DNA of 64,000 bases from DASRFA01 sp035651755 (GCA_035651755.1 DASRFA010000007.1:179377-243376); one strand, 5' to 3'; counted from the first letter of the stretch, positions 16,617 through 26,119 are shown. A program made the numbers and translations. Notes: a model not told the origin generated them from the letters alone.

Positions 16617-17767
16617 TCGCCCAACCGGAACCGCTCCGCGCGCCCTACGCGATCGCGACCCAGCGCCCGCGCGTCGTCCTCACCCGCTCGCTCGACGGGT
16701 GGATCCTCGGCGCCGCGCTCCTGCTGCTCGGCCTCGGCCTCGTGATGGTCTTCGACGCGAGCTTCTTCATCGGGCAGGAGCGCTACGGAAACCCCTACGC
16801 GCTCGTCCGCCGCCACGTTGCCTTCCTCGTCGCGGGGCTCGCACTGGCGGCGCTCGTGCTGCGGATCGACGCGCGCCGGCTCGAGCGCTGGGCGTACCCG
16901 GCGGCGCTCCTCGCGATCGCGCTGGTCGCGCTCAGCGTGATCCCGGGCATCGGCCAGGTGCGCGGCGGCGCCCGCCGCTGGCTCTCGCTCGGAATTCTCG
17001 CCTTCGAGCCGTCGGAGCTCTTGAAGCCGGCCTTCGTCCTCTACCTCGCGCGCTCGCTCGTCCGGAAGCGCGAGCGGCTCGACGACTTCGCCTACGGCGT
17101 CCTTCCGCACCTCGTGGTCGCCGCGGTGCCGATCGCGCTGCTGCTGGTCCAGCCCGACTTCGGCGCCGCGATGGTGATCGGCGTCCTGACGATCGGCATG
17201 CTGTTCGCGGCGGGCGCGCGCCCACTCCACCTCGGTGCGCTGTCGGCGGCCGCGCTGCCCGGCGTGTTCGCGCTCGTCTGGTGGAAGCCGTACCGCTGGG
17301 CGCGGCTGGTCGCGTTCCTCGACCCGTGGAGCGACGCGGAGCGCGGCGGCTTCCAGCTCGTGCAGTCGCTCATCGCCTTCGGGAGCGGCGGCCTTCTCGG
17401 CGTCGGGCTCGGGAACGGGAAGCAGAAGCTCTTCTACCTCCCGGAGGGCCACACCGACTTCATCTTCGCGCTGGTCGGCGAGGAGCTCGGGCTCGCCGGC
17501 GCGATCGCCGTGCTGGTCTGCTTCGCCGTGATCGGCCTCCGCGGGTTCCGGGTCGCCGCGCGGCTCACGGACCCGTTCGCGCGGCTGGTCGCGTTCGGCC
17601 TCACGTTCCTCCTCGTGACGCAGGCGACGATGAACGTCGGCGTCGTGCTGGGGCTCCTTCCGACGAAGGGCCTCCCGCTGCCGCTCGTGAGCTACGGCGG
17701 GTCGTCGATGCTCGCGACGGTCGCGACCGTCGCCATGCTGGTCGGCCTCTCGCGCGAGGCGCGCTGA
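16613..17767 (+). CDS. ftsW: septal peptidoglycan polymerase FtsW (SEDS family)
   Basis: The 384-residue polytopic protein has about ten transmembrane helices. SEDS hallmarks are visible: GGARRWLSLG, FEPSELLKPA, LLLVQPDFGAAMV and the C-terminal LPTKGLPLPLVSYGGSSML. FtsW polymerises glycan strands together with the class B PBP FtsI, encoded upstream in the same operon. The ATG overlaps the murD stop. Position between murD and murG is the standard dcw order, which favours FtsW over the paralogue RodA. Confidence 0.95.
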   Translation: MIAQPEPLRAPYAIATQRPRVVLTRSLDGWILGAALLLLGLGLVMVFDASFFIGQERYGNPYALVRRHVAFLVAGLALAALVLRIDARRLERWAYPAALLAIALVALSVIPGIGQVRGGARRWLSLGILAFEPSELLKPAFVLYLARSLVRKRERLDDFAYGVLPHLVVAAVPIALLLVQPDFGAAMVIGVLTIGMLFAAGARPLHLGALSAAALPGVFALVWWKPYRWARLVAFLDPWSDAERGGFQLVQSLIAFGSGGLLGVGLGNGKQKLFYLPEGHTDFIFALVGEELGLAGAIAVLVCFAVIGLRGFRVAARLTDPFARLVAFGLTFLLVTQATMNVGVVLGLLPTKGLPLPLVSYGGSSMLATVATVAMLVGLSREAR

Positions 17768-17784
17768 GCGGAAGGATCGCGAGG

Positions 17785-18867
17785 TTGCGCGTGATCATCG
17801 CCGGCGGCGGCACGGGCGGGCATCTCTTTCCGGGCATCGCCGTGGCGCGCGAGCTCGCGCGCCGCGGCGCGAGCGTGAGCTTCGTCGGCAGCGACTACGG
17901 GATCGAGCGCACCGCCGTCCCGCGAGCCGGCTTCGAGGTCGATCTGCTCTCGATCCGCGGCGTGCGCGGCGAGGGCTGGGCGGGCGTCGCGCGCGCGTTC
18001 CGGCGCGTGCCGGCGAGCGTCGCGGCGGCGCTCCGCCTGCTGCGCCGGCGCGATCCCGGGCTCGTGATCGGCGTCGGCGGCTACGCCTCGTTCCCGGCGG
18101 TCGCCGCGGCGGCGCTGCGCCGCGTCCCCATCGTGCTGCTCGAGCAGAATGCCGCGCCGGGCCTCGCGACCCGGCTCCTGGCGCCGCTCGCCGCTCGCGT
18201 CTGCGTGAGCTTTCCCGCGACCGCGCGCGTCCTCGGCCGTCGCGCCCTGGTGACGGGCAACCCGGTCCGGACGTCGGGCGTCGCCGGCTCGCGCCGCGAG
18301 CGCGCGGCGGGCGAGCCGTTTCGCGTCCTCGTGTTCGGCGGCAGCGCCGGGGCGCACCGCCTGAACGAGGTCGTTCCGACGGCGCTCGCGCAGGTCGGCC
18401 GCCCGCTCGCCGTCACCCACCAGACCGGGCCCCGCGACCGCGACACCGTCGAGGAGGCGTACCGCGCGCTCGGCGTCGCGGCGCGCACCGTCGCCTTCAT
18501 CGACGACATGGAGTCGGCGTACGCCGAGGCCGACCTCGTCGTCTGTCGCGCCGGCGCCACGACGATCGCCGAGCTGACCGCGCTCGGCCTCCCCGCGATC
18601 CTCGTGCCGTTCCCCTACGCCGCCGGCGACCACCAGCGCCTCAACGCGGAGGCGCTCGTCGAGGCGGGCGCCGCGTGGATGCTCGCCGATCGCGAGCTCT
18701 CTCCCGACGCCGTTTCCGCCCTCGTCCGGCGCGCGATCGACGACCCGGCCGCGCTCGCGGCGATGGCGGAGCGCGCGCGCGGCCTCGGACGGCCGGATGC
18801 GGCGGCGCGCGTCGCGGACGAGTGCTTCCGCCTCGTCGGCGCGACCGCAGCGGGGGCGAGCGCGTGA
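17785..18867 (+). CDS. murG: UDP-GlcNAc:lipid I N-acetylglucosaminyltransferase
   Basis: A GT-B glycosyltransferase of 360 residues that makes lipid II at the inner membrane face. The N-terminal GGGTGGHLFPGIAVA loop, GGYASFP, EQNAAPGLATRL and the C-terminal GGSAGAHRLNE and AGATTIAEL donor-site motifs are present. The TTG at 17785 is chosen because GGAAGG stands 9 bases upstream and the product then begins MRVIIAGGGTGG; a GTG at 17791 is an alternative. The murC GTG overlaps its stop. Confidence 0.95.
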   Translation: MRVIIAGGGTGGHLFPGIAVARELARRGASVSFVGSDYGIERTAVPRAGFEVDLLSIRGVRGEGWAGVARAFRRVPASVAAALRLLRRRDPGLVIGVGGYASFPAVAAAALRRVPIVLLEQNAAPGLATRLLAPLAARVCVSFPATARVLGRRALVTGNPVRTSGVAGSRRERAAGEPFRVLVFGGSAGAHRLNEVVPTALAQVGRPLAVTHQTGPRDRDTVEEAYRALGVAARTVAFIDDMESAYAEADLVVCRAGATTIAELTALGLPAILVPFPYAAGDHQRLNAEALVEAGAAWMLADRELSPDAVSALVRRAIDDPAALAAMAERARGLGRPDAAARVADECFRLVGATAAGASA

Positions 18868-20324
18868 CCGGGCACGGCGGAATGCAAGCGCGCGCGCGAG
18901 CGGCTAGAACGACGTCCATCGTGCGCGGCGGACGACATCACGTCCACTTCGTCGGCATCGGCGGCATCGGGATGAGCGGGATCGCCGAGGTGCTGCTGAC
19001 CCTCGGCTACACGGTGAGCGGCTCCGACGTCGCGCGCAGCGAGACGACGGAGCGCCTTCAGAACCTGGGCGCGCGCATCGCGCTCGGACACGACCCGGAC
19101 CACGTGACCGCGGGGGTGGCCGTCGTCGTCATCTCGTCCGCCGTCAAGTACTCGAACCCGGAGGTGGCGCGCGCGCGCGACCTCCGCATCCCGGTCATCC
19201 CGCGCGCCGAGATGCTCGCCGAGCTCATGCGGATGAAGTACGGCCTGGCGGTCGCCGGGACGCACGGCAAGACCACCACGACGTCGCTCCTTGCGTGCAT
19301 CCTCTCCGAGGGCGGCCTCGATCCGACGGTCGTGATCGGCGGCAAGGTGCTCGCGCTCGGCACGAACGCGCGCCTCGGCCTCGGCGAGTACATGGTCGCG
19401 GAGGCCGACGAGAGCGACGGCACGTTCCTCCTCCTGACCCCGACGATCGCGATCGTCACGAACATCGATCCCGAGCACCTCGACCACTACGGCGACGTCG
19501 AGCGCGCCGCCGACGCCTTCGTGGAGTTCGCGAACCGCGTCCCGTTCTACGGGGCGGCCGTCCTGTGCATCGACAGCCCGCGCGTCCGGGCGGTCCTGCC
19601 GCGCATCCGGAAGCGCTACGTCACCTACGGGCTCTCGCCCGATGCCGAGCTCAGCGCCCGCGACCTCGTCGTGCAGGGGTTCTCGACGGCCTTCACCGCC
19701 GTCCGCGGCGGCGACGACCTCGGCCGCGTCGAGATGCGGATGCCGGGGCGGCACGTCGCGCAGAATGCGCTCGCGACGATCGCCGCCGGAGCCGAGCTCG
19801 GCATCCCGTTCGCGACCTGCGCCCGCGCCCTCGCGAGCTTCACCGGCATCCACCGCCGCTTCGAGCTCCGCGGCGAGGCGCGCGGCGTGATGGTGATCGA
19901 CGACTACGGCCATCACCCCGAGGAGATCCGCGTCACGCTGCGCGCGGCGCGCGAGGCGCTCGACCGCCGGCTCGTCGCCGCCTTCCAGCCGCATCGCTTC
20001 ACCCGCACGCGCGATCTCTTCGCCGACTTCCTCGACGCGTTCGACGACGCGGACGTCGTGTTCGTGACCGAGATCTACTCGGCCGGAGAGGAGGCGATCG
20101 ACGGCGTGAGCGGCGCGGCGCTCGCACAGGCGCTGAAGGCGCGTGGCCACGCCGACGTCCGCTTCGTCCCCGAGCGCGGCGCGCTCGCCGAGCGCATTGC
20201 CGAGGAGGCGCGCTCGGGCGACGTCGTCGTCCTGCTCGGGGCGGGCGACGTCGTGAAGACCGGTCCGGAGCTGCTGGCCGCGCTGCGCGGCCCGCACCTC
20301 GAGGCCGTCCGGCGGGTCAAGTGA
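18864..20324 (+). CDS. murC: UDP-MurNAc:L-alanine ligase
   Basis: This 486-residue Mur ligase adds L-Ala to UDP-MurNAc. HFVGIGGIGMSGIAEVLL forms the N-terminal nucleotide-binding domain, and GTHGKTTTTS starts at residue 132. EADESDGTFL, NIDPEHLDHYG and the C-terminal DDYGHHPEEI and AFQPHRFTRT motifs complete the set. The GTG start is chosen for its GTGA overlap with murG; an ATG at 18882 would remove six residues ahead of the conserved domain. murB follows after one base. Confidence 0.95.
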   Translation: MTGHGGMQARARAARTTSIVRGGRHHVHFVGIGGIGMSGIAEVLLTLGYTVSGSDVARSETTERLQNLGARIALGHDPDHVTAGVAVVVISSAVKYSNPEVARARDLRIPVIPRAEMLAELMRMKYGLAVAGTHGKTTTTSLLACILSEGGLDPTVVIGGKVLALGTNARLGLGEYMVAEADESDGTFLLLTPTIAIVTNIDPEHLDHYGDVERAADAFVEFANRVPFYGAAVLCIDSPRVRAVLPRIRKRYVTYGLSPDAELSARDLVVQGFSTAFTAVRGGDDLGRVEMRMPGRHVAQNALATIAAGAELGIPFATCARALASFTGIHRRFELRGEARGVMVIDDYGHHPEEIRVTLRAAREALDRRLVAAFQPHRFTRTRDLFADFLDAFDDADVVFVTEIYSAGEEAIDGVSGAALAQALKARGHADVRFVPERGALAERIAEEARSGDVVVLLGAGDVVKTGPELLAALRGPHLEAVRRVK

Positions 20325-20325
20325 G

Positions 20326-21270
20326 ATGAGCGCCGGCGCCGCCGCCCTCGCGCGCGACGACCCCGCCGTCCCGGGCGTCGCGATCCGCCGCAGCGAGCCG
20401 ATGTCGCGCCACACGTCGATGCGGGTCGGCGGCCCGGCGGAGCTCTTCTGCGAGGTCGAGAGCGCGGGCGCGCTGGCCGCGAGCCTGCGCTGGGCGAAGG
20501 CTCAGTCGCTCCCGGTCTTCGTGCTGGGCGGCGGGACGAACCTCGTCGTCGCCGATGCCGGGATCCCGGGCTTGACGGTCAAGCTCGGCCGATCGTTCTC
20601 GAGGACGCGCTGGGACGACAGCGCCGGCGGCGCGCGCGTCGTCGTCGGCGGGGCCGCCAACTTCAAGCGCCTCGCCCTCGACGCGATCGCGCGCGGCTTC
20701 GCCGGCCTGGAGTTCGCCGAGGGGATCCCGGGGACCGTCGGCGGCGGGCTCCTCATGAACGCGGGCGCGTTCGGCGGGGAGATCTCGCAGGTCGTCGAGG
20801 CGATCGCCGGGGTGACGCGGTCGGGCGACGAGGTGCGGCTCGCCCGCGAGGAACTCGCCTTCGCGTATCGCCGTCTCGACCTCCCGCTCGGTTTCGTCGT
20901 GACGTCGGTGGAGATCCGGCTCGCGCGCGGCGACCGGGACGCGATCGACCGGCGCGCCGCCGACGCGAAGCGGAAGCGCGGCCGCGGCCAGCCGCTCGGG
21001 CTTCCCAACGCGGGATCGATCTTCAAGAATCCGCCCGGCGACTTCGCGGGGCGCCTGATCGAGATCGTGGGGTTGAAGGGCGCGCGCGCGGGCGGCGCCG
21101 AGATCTCGCCCCAGCACGCGAACTTCATCGTGAACGTCGGCGGGGCGCGCGCCGCGGACGTGCGCGCGCTCATGCGCCTCGTGCAGGAGACGGTGTGGCG
21201 CCGGCGCGGCGTCTGGCTGCAGCCGGAGGTGAAGCTGGTGGGCGACTGGGAGGCGGCGGAGGCGCGGTGA
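20326..21270 (+). CDS. murB: UDP-N-acetylenolpyruvoylglucosamine reductase
   Basis: The 314-residue FAD enzyme reduces UDP-GlcNAc-enolpyruvate to UDP-MurNAc with NADPH. The FAD domain shows HTSMRVGGPAELF, LGGGTNLVVAD and the EFAEGIPGTVGGGLLMNAGAF block. The substrate domain has AYRRLDLP and NAGSIFKNPPGDFAGRLIE. SPQHANFIVN is near the end. The sequence lacks the extra loop of E. coli MurB and so is a type II enzyme like that of B. subtilis. Confidence 0.96.
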   Translation: MSAGAAALARDDPAVPGVAIRRSEPMSRHTSMRVGGPAELFCEVESAGALAASLRWAKAQSLPVFVLGGGTNLVVADAGIPGLTVKLGRSFSRTRWDDSAGGARVVVGGAANFKRLALDAIARGFAGLEFAEGIPGTVGGGLLMNAGAFGGEISQVVEAIAGVTRSGDEVRLAREELAFAYRRLDLPLGFVVTSVEIRLARGDRDAIDRRAADAKRKRGRGQPLGLPNAGSIFKNPPGDFAGRLIEIVGLKGARAGGAEISPQHANFIVNVGGARAADVRALMRLVQETVWRRRGVWLQPEVKLVGDWEAAEAR

Positions 21271-21305
21271 GCGGCGGACGGCAGGGCGGTGGCGGTGGGG
21301 GTGCG

Positions 21306-22265
21306 ATGCGAAGCTGGGTGGTGACGGGGCGATATCGCGGGGCGCGGATCGGGGTGCTGAGCGGCGGCCTCTCCTCCGAGCGCGAGGTCGCGGAGCGGAG
21401 CGCGCGTGCCGCGGCGGCCGCGCTGCGAGAGCGCGGCTACGACGTCGTCGAGATCGCGGTCGGCCGGGACGTGGCCGCCGACCTCCGCGCCGAGCGCGTC
21501 GAGGTCGCGTTCAACGCGCTCCACGGCCGCTACGGCGAGGACGGCTGCATCCAGGGCCTCCTCGAGACGATGGCGATTCCCTACACCGGCGCGGGAGTCC
21601 TCGGGAGCGCGATCGCGATGGACAAGTGGCTCTCGAAGCAGCTCCTCGTCGCCGCCGGCATCCCGACCGCGACGGCCTGCCTGCTCCGCTCCGGCGATCC
21701 CGCCGGCCGCCTTCCGGCTCCGTTCCCGCTCGTCTTCAAGCCGCGCGGCGAAGGGTCGAGCAACGGCGTCTCGATCGTCCACGGCGCCGGCGAGCTCGAG
21801 GGCGCGGCCGCGCTCGCGCGCCGCTACGACCCGGACGTGATCGTCGAGGAGTACGTGCCGGGACGGGAGGTGACGGTCGCGGTGCTGGACGACGTCGCGC
21901 TCGCGGCCATGGAGGTCGTCCCGCTCGGCGACGAGATGCACAGCTACGACGTGAAGTACACGCCCGGGCGCGAGGAGTTCCGGATCCCGGCGCCGCTCGG
22001 CGACCACTACCAGCGCGCGCTCGACGTCGCCGCCGCCGCCCACCGCACGCTCCTCGCCGGCCCGTACAGCCGCGTCGACCTGCGCGTGCGCGACGACGGC
22101 GCGCCGGTCGTGCTCGAGTGCAACACGCTCCCCGGGCTGCACGAGCTCGGGTGGTTTCCGAGGATGGCGTCGCATGCCGGCATCGCGTTCGGCGACCTCA
22201 TCGAGATGATCCTCGATCGCGCGCGGCTGAACGTGCGCGAGACGCGCCTCGAGGGCGCGCGATGA
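21306..22265 (+). CDS. ddl: D-alanine--D-alanine ligase
   Basis: This 319-residue ATP-grasp enzyme makes the D-Ala-D-Ala dipeptide added by MurF. Motifs: IGVLSGGLSSEREVAERSA, NALHGRYGEDGCIQGLLE, YTGAGVLGSAIAMDK, KPRGEGSSNGVSIV, and the terminal DLRVRDDGAPVVLECNTLPG. ATG 21306 is used; a GTG at 21267 overlapping the murB stop would add 13 Gly-rich residues that look non-native. Its stop overlaps the ftsQ ATG. Confidence 0.95.
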   Translation: MRSWVVTGRYRGARIGVLSGGLSSEREVAERSARAAAAALRERGYDVVEIAVGRDVAADLRAERVEVAFNALHGRYGEDGCIQGLLETMAIPYTGAGVLGSAIAMDKWLSKQLLVAAGIPTATACLLRSGDPAGRLPAPFPLVFKPRGEGSSNGVSIVHGAGELEGAAALARRYDPDVIVEEYVPGREVTVAVLDDVALAAMEVVPLGDEMHSYDVKYTPGREEFRIPAPLGDHYQRALDVAAAAHRTLLAGPYSRVDLRVRDDGAPVVLECNTLPGLHELGWFPRMASHAGIAFGDLIEMILDRARLNVRETRLEGAR

Positions 22266-23380
22266 GAGCGCGTCGTCGCTCCACGGGCGCGCGCGCTTCG
22301 CTGCGCGAGGTCGTCGCGCGCGCGTGGCGCAGCGCGCGCGATCGCCGACGGAACACCGTTTTTTTTCTCCTCGCGCTGGCAATGTGCTTTACAGTCGGGC
22401 CCTTTTTGCGCTACTGCAGGGACCATCGCTACTTCGCCGTGCGGACGGTCGAGGTGCAGGGCCAGCGACGTCTCGACGCGGCGCAGGTGCGGGTGTGGTT
22501 GGGCATGGTGGAGGGGAGGAGCATCTGGGCGACTTCGCCTCGGGACCTCGAGGCGCGGCTCGAGCAGCACACGGCGATCGCGCACGCCGAGGTCCGTCGC
22601 GTCCTTCCGGACCGCCTCCGCGTCCGGGTGACCGAGCGCGCGCCGCGCGCGCTGGTGCGGCGCGGGGCCGGGGCCTTCCTCGTCGACCGCGCCGGCGTCG
22701 TGATCGAGGAGACGTCGCTCGCGGCCGGCGATCTGCCGATCATCACGCTGCTCGACGCGGCCGCCGCCCGCGCCGAACATCCCGTCCCGAGCGTGCCGTC
22801 CGGCGCCGCGGCCGTTCCCGCTCCACCGGCAGCGGGAGCGCCCGCGCGCTCGGCTGCCGGGCACTCGAAGGATCGCGCTTCGAAAGCGCCTGCGCCCGCG
22901 GCGATCGCGGCAGCGGCCGCTGCGACCGCGTCCGCCGGCACCAACGTCACGCCGCCAGCCGCGGGCACGCACGGCGACGCCGCTGCGGCCGCGCACGGCC
23001 AAGCAGCCGCCGAGTGGACGCCGGACGCCCGACAGCTCCGCCAGGCGGTCTCGGTCGCACGTCTCCTCGAGGACGGCGCGGCCGGTGTCGCGATCTCCGA
23101 GCTCGCCCTGTCGGGAGGCGCGGTGGCGGAGCGGCCGGAGGTGGTCGCGTACTCGAGCGACGGGCGCCTCACGATCCGCCTCGGCTGGGGTGCCTGGCGC
23201 CGGAAGCTCGCCGCCGTGCGCCGCGTGCTCGCCTACGAGTCGCGCGCGGCTGCGACCGGAACCGGCGCCCCGGGCCGCCTCGGCCGCGATGTCGCGCCCG
23301 CCTTCGAGCCGGCCGGCACCGTCGACGCCCGCGATCCGGCGAACGTGGTCGCGCGCTGGGCGGCCGCCGGAGCGATCTGA
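22262..23380 (+). CDS. ftsQ: cell division protein FtsQ with Ala/Pro-rich insert
   Basis: FtsQ is a bitopic protein that links FtsB/FtsL to the early divisome. Here a basic tail (1-30) precedes one transmembrane helix (~32-50) and a POTRA domain (~57-127, VRTVEVQGQRRLDAAQVRVW ... VRVTERAPRAL). The beta domain begins (LVDRAGVVIEE) and reaches LPIITLLD at ~160. It is then interrupted by about 85 residues of Ala, Pro, Thr and His (~168-252) before it resumes at RQLRQAVSVARLLE. Total length is 372, against about 250-290 for typical FtsQ. It starts in an ATGA overlap with ddl. Confidence 0.9.
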   Translation: MRARRRSTGARASLREVVARAWRSARDRRRNTVFFLLALAMCFTVGPFLRYCRDHRYFAVRTVEVQGQRRLDAAQVRVWLGMVEGRSIWATSPRDLEARLEQHTAIAHAEVRRVLPDRLRVRVTERAPRALVRRGAGAFLVDRAGVVIEETSLAAGDLPIITLLDAAAARAEHPVPSVPSGAAAVPAPPAAGAPARSAAGHSKDRASKAPAPAAIAAAAAATASAGTNVTPPAAGTHGDAAAAAHGQAAAEWTPDARQLRQAVSVARLLEDGAAGVAISELALSGGAVAERPEVVAYSSDGRLTIRLGWGAWRRKLAAVRRVLAYESRAAATGTGAPGRLGRDVAPAFEPAGTVDARDPANVVARWAAAGAI

Positions 23381-23394
23381 GAGGTCGCGTGTCG

Positions 23395-24624
23395 ATGGCG
23401 CGCAAGCAGGCGATCACCGTCGCTCTCGACATCGGCACGCACAAGACGTCGGTGCTGGTCGCGGCCGTCGAGCCGGGCGGCGTGCAGGTCCTCGGCGCCG
23501 GGTCCGCGCCGTCGCACGGGCTCAAGCGCGGCATGGTCGTGAACATCGACACGACGGTGCATTCGATCGAGCGCGCCGTGCACGAGGCCGAGTCGATGGC
23601 CGACTGCGAGATCCACTCGGTCATCGCGAGCCTCAGCGGAAACCATGTCCGCGGCTTCAACAGCCACGGCATGGTCCCGATCAAGACGCGCGAGGTGACG
23701 GCTGGCGACGTCGAGCACGTGCTCGACGCCGCGCGCGCGGTCGCGCTTCCGGCCGATCGCGAGGTCCTGCACGTGCTCCCGCAGGAGTACATCATCGACG
23801 ATCAGGACGGCATCACCGAGCCGCAGGGCATGGCGGGCGTGCGGCTCGAGGCGCGCGTGCACGTGCTCACGGGATCGACGGCCGCGGCGCAGAACGTCGT
23901 GAAGTGCTGCAACCGCGCCGGGCTCGCGGTCTCGCAGGTCGTCCTCTCGCCGCTCGCCTCGGCGACCGCCGTCCTGAGCGACGAGGAGCGCGATCTCGGC
24001 GTCGCGCTGATCGACGTCGGCGGCGGGACGAGCGACCTGATCGTCTACCACGGCGGCTCGGTGCGCCACACGGCGGTGCTCGGGCTCGGCGGGAGCCAGC
24101 TCACCAACGACATCGCGGCCGGCCTCAGGACGCCCGCGGTCGAGGCGGAGAAGCTGAAGCAGCGCTACGGGTCGGCGATCTCGGAATCGATCGCGAGCGA
24201 GGAGACGCTCGAGGTGCCGAGCGTCGGTGGTCGCGGCCCGCGCGTCCTCTCGCGCCAGATCCTCGCCGAGATCATCGAGCCGCGCGTCGAGGAGATCCTC
24301 ACGCTGGTGTCGCGCGAGCTCGTGCGCGCCGGGGTCGAGGGCATGCTCGCTTCGGGCGTCGTGCTGACCGGCGGAACCGCGAGCCTCGATGGAATCGCGC
24401 GGCTCGCGGAGAAGGTCTTCGACGTGCCGGTCCGCATCGGTGCACCCGCCGACGTCGGCGGGCTCGCGGATCTCGTGAGCGGTCCCGCGTATTCGACGGC
24501 GATCGGGCTTCTCCTGATCGCCGGTCGCAACGGCGGCGAAGGTGGAGGTTCGTACGACGGCGCGGCCGGAGTCTTCTCGAAGGTCAAGCACCGGATGGGA
24601 GATTGGCTGCGGGAGTTCTTCTAG
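23395..24624 (+). CDS. ftsA: cell division protein FtsA
   Basis: A 409-residue actin-like ATPase that tethers FtsZ to the membrane. The phosphate-1 motif ALDIGTHKTSVLVA, the 1C domain (~80-165, with MVPIKTREVTAGDVEHVLDA), phosphate-2 (ALIDVGGGTSDLIVY) and adenosine (VVLTGGTASLDGI) motifs are visible. The C-terminal amphipathic helix (VKHRMGDWLREFF) is the membrane anchor. GAGAGG lies 10 bases before the ATG; a GTG six bases upstream is an alternative start. ftsZ begins 40 bases downstream. Confidence 0.96.
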   Translation: MARKQAITVALDIGTHKTSVLVAAVEPGGVQVLGAGSAPSHGLKRGMVVNIDTTVHSIERAVHEAESMADCEIHSVIASLSGNHVRGFNSHGMVPIKTREVTAGDVEHVLDAARAVALPADREVLHVLPQEYIIDDQDGITEPQGMAGVRLEARVHVLTGSTAAAQNVVKCCNRAGLAVSQVVLSPLASATAVLSDEERDLGVALIDVGGGTSDLIVYHGGSVRHTAVLGLGGSQLTNDIAAGLRTPAVEAEKLKQRYGSAISESIASEETLEVPSVGGRGPRVLSRQILAEIIEPRVEEILTLVSRELVRAGVEGMLASGVVLTGGTASLDGIARLAEKVFDVPVRIGAPADVGGLADLVSGPAYSTAIGLLLIAGRNGGEGGGSYDGAAGVFSKVKHRMGDWLREFF

Positions 24625-24664
24625 GGTATGGGCGGTGCGTGAGCGATCACGAGGAGGCTGGGCG

Positions 24665-25972
24665 ATGAACGATGTGCTGGGCGGTGGCCACGGTGGTGCG
24701 CGAATCAAGGTGGTGGGGGTCGGAGGTGGTGGCGGCAACGCCGTGAACACGATGATCCAGTCGGGCATGCCCGGCGTGGATTTCATCGCGGCGAACACGG
24801 ACGCTCAGGCGCTCGCCGCCAATCTCGCCACCGTCAAGATCCAGCTCGGCGCGGCGATCACGAAGGGTCTCGGCGCGGGCGCGAACCCGTCGGTCGGGCG
24901 CGACGCTGCGGTGGAGGACATCGAGACCCTCCGCGAGCTCCTCGCCGGAGCCGACATGGTGTTCGTGACCGCCGGCATGGGCGGCGGCACGGGGACGGGC
25001 GGCGCTCCCGTGATCGCGCAGGCGGCGCGCGAGCTCGGCGCGCTCACGGTCGGCGTGGTGACGAAGCCGTTCCTCTTCGAGGGCAAGCGCCGGATGCGCC
25101 AGGCGGACGACGGCATCCAGGCGCTCAAGAAGACCGTCGACACGCTCATCACGATCCCGAACCAGCGGCTTCTCTCGGTCTCCGGCCGGAACATGCCGAT
25201 CATGGAGACCTTCAAGAAGGCGGACGACGTTCTCCTCCAGGCGGTGCGCGGCATCTCCGATCTGATCACCGTCCACGGCCTCATCAACCTCGACTTCGCC
25301 GACGTCCGCACGATCATGAGCGAGATGGGCATGGCGATGATGGGCGCCGCGATCGCGTCGGGAGAGAACCGTGCGGTCGAGGCGGCACAGCGCGCGATCT
25401 CGTCGCCGCTCCTCGACGACATCTCGATCCAGGGCGCGCGCGGCGTGCTCATCAACATCACCGGCGGCCCGGACCTCTCGCTGCACGAGGTGAACGAGGC
25501 CGCGACCCTCATCCAGGAAGAGGCCGACGAGGACGCCAACATCATCTTCGGCGCCGTGATCGACGACTCGATGGGCGACCAGCTCCGCATCACCGTCATC
25601 GCGACCGGCTTCGGCGAGGACGCGCGCGCGAGCGCGCCGATCCCGCTCGAGACGTTCGCGCCGCGCCACGTTGCGACGTCCGCGGCGCCGCCTCCGCCGC
25701 CGGCACCCGAGGTGCGGCGGGCGCCGACGCCGATCGCGCCGGCCGCGTCGGCGGGCGCGAGTGCGCGGCCGGTCGGGCGCGAGTACGGGCCGCGGCGGGT
25801 CGTCAAGATGGGTCTCATCGTCGACGACGGCGAGAATCCCGTCTGGCATCGCCGCCAGCGCGGCGACGAGGCGGCCGAGGACGCGTCGGCGGCGACGGCT
25901 CGCGGTGGCAGCGTCGTCGAGGACGAGTCGGAGTACGACATCCCGACCTTCCTGCGGAAGCAGGCGGATTGA
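24665..25972 (+). CDS. ftsZ: cell division GTPase FtsZ
   Basis: The 435-residue tubulin homologue forms the Z ring. KVVGVGGGGGNAVN opens the GTPase domain. The tubulin signature GGGTGTG lies at about 106-112, and the T7 synergy loop NLDFADVRTIM follows. After residue ~325 comes a Pro/Ala-rich linker, then the conserved C-terminal peptide DIPTFLRKQAD that binds FtsA. A GAGGAGG box stands upstream of the ATG. It is the last gene of the cluster; the hairpin repeat at 25978 may end transcription. Confidence 0.98.
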   Translation: MNDVLGGGHGGARIKVVGVGGGGGNAVNTMIQSGMPGVDFIAANTDAQALAANLATVKIQLGAAITKGLGAGANPSVGRDAAVEDIETLRELLAGADMVFVTAGMGGGTGTGGAPVIAQAARELGALTVGVVTKPFLFEGKRRMRQADDGIQALKKTVDTLITIPNQRLLSVSGRNMPIMETFKKADDVLLQAVRGISDLITVHGLINLDFADVRTIMSEMGMAMMGAAIASGENRAVEAAQRAISSPLLDDISIQGARGVLINITGGPDLSLHEVNEAATLIQEEADEDANIIFGAVIDDSMGDQLRITVIATGFGEDARASAPIPLETFAPRHVATSAAPPPPPAPEVRRAPTPIAPAASAGASARPVGREYGPRRVVKMGLIVDDGENPVWHRRQRGDEAAEDASAATARGGSVVEDESEYDIPTFLRKQAD

Positions 25973-25977
25973 TTTAA

Positions 25978-26070
25978 CGAGGGGATCTCTCCCCTCGCCC
26001 TAGCCGGCAAAGCCGGCTAGGGTCCCACTCCCCGGCTCGCTTCGCTCGGCCGCGCGCTGCGCGCGCGGAT
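25978..26070 (+). repeat. hairpin-rich dispersed repeat, copy 1 (after ftsZ)
   Basis: This ~93-base element is built from successive hairpins: GAGGGG/CCCCTC (25979-25996), a perfect 11-bp stem with an AAA loop (25998-26022), a GCTCGCTTCGCTCGG segment and a CGCGCGC/GCGCGCG segment. A copy with the same order and high identity lies inverted at 51340-51433. It could act as a terminator for the dcw cluster but lacks a T tract. Confidence 0.8.
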
Positions 26071-26119
26071 GCAGTGATTGCGGTTGTCGCGATCGGGTGG
26101 TGGCGTTACCGTCTTCGGG

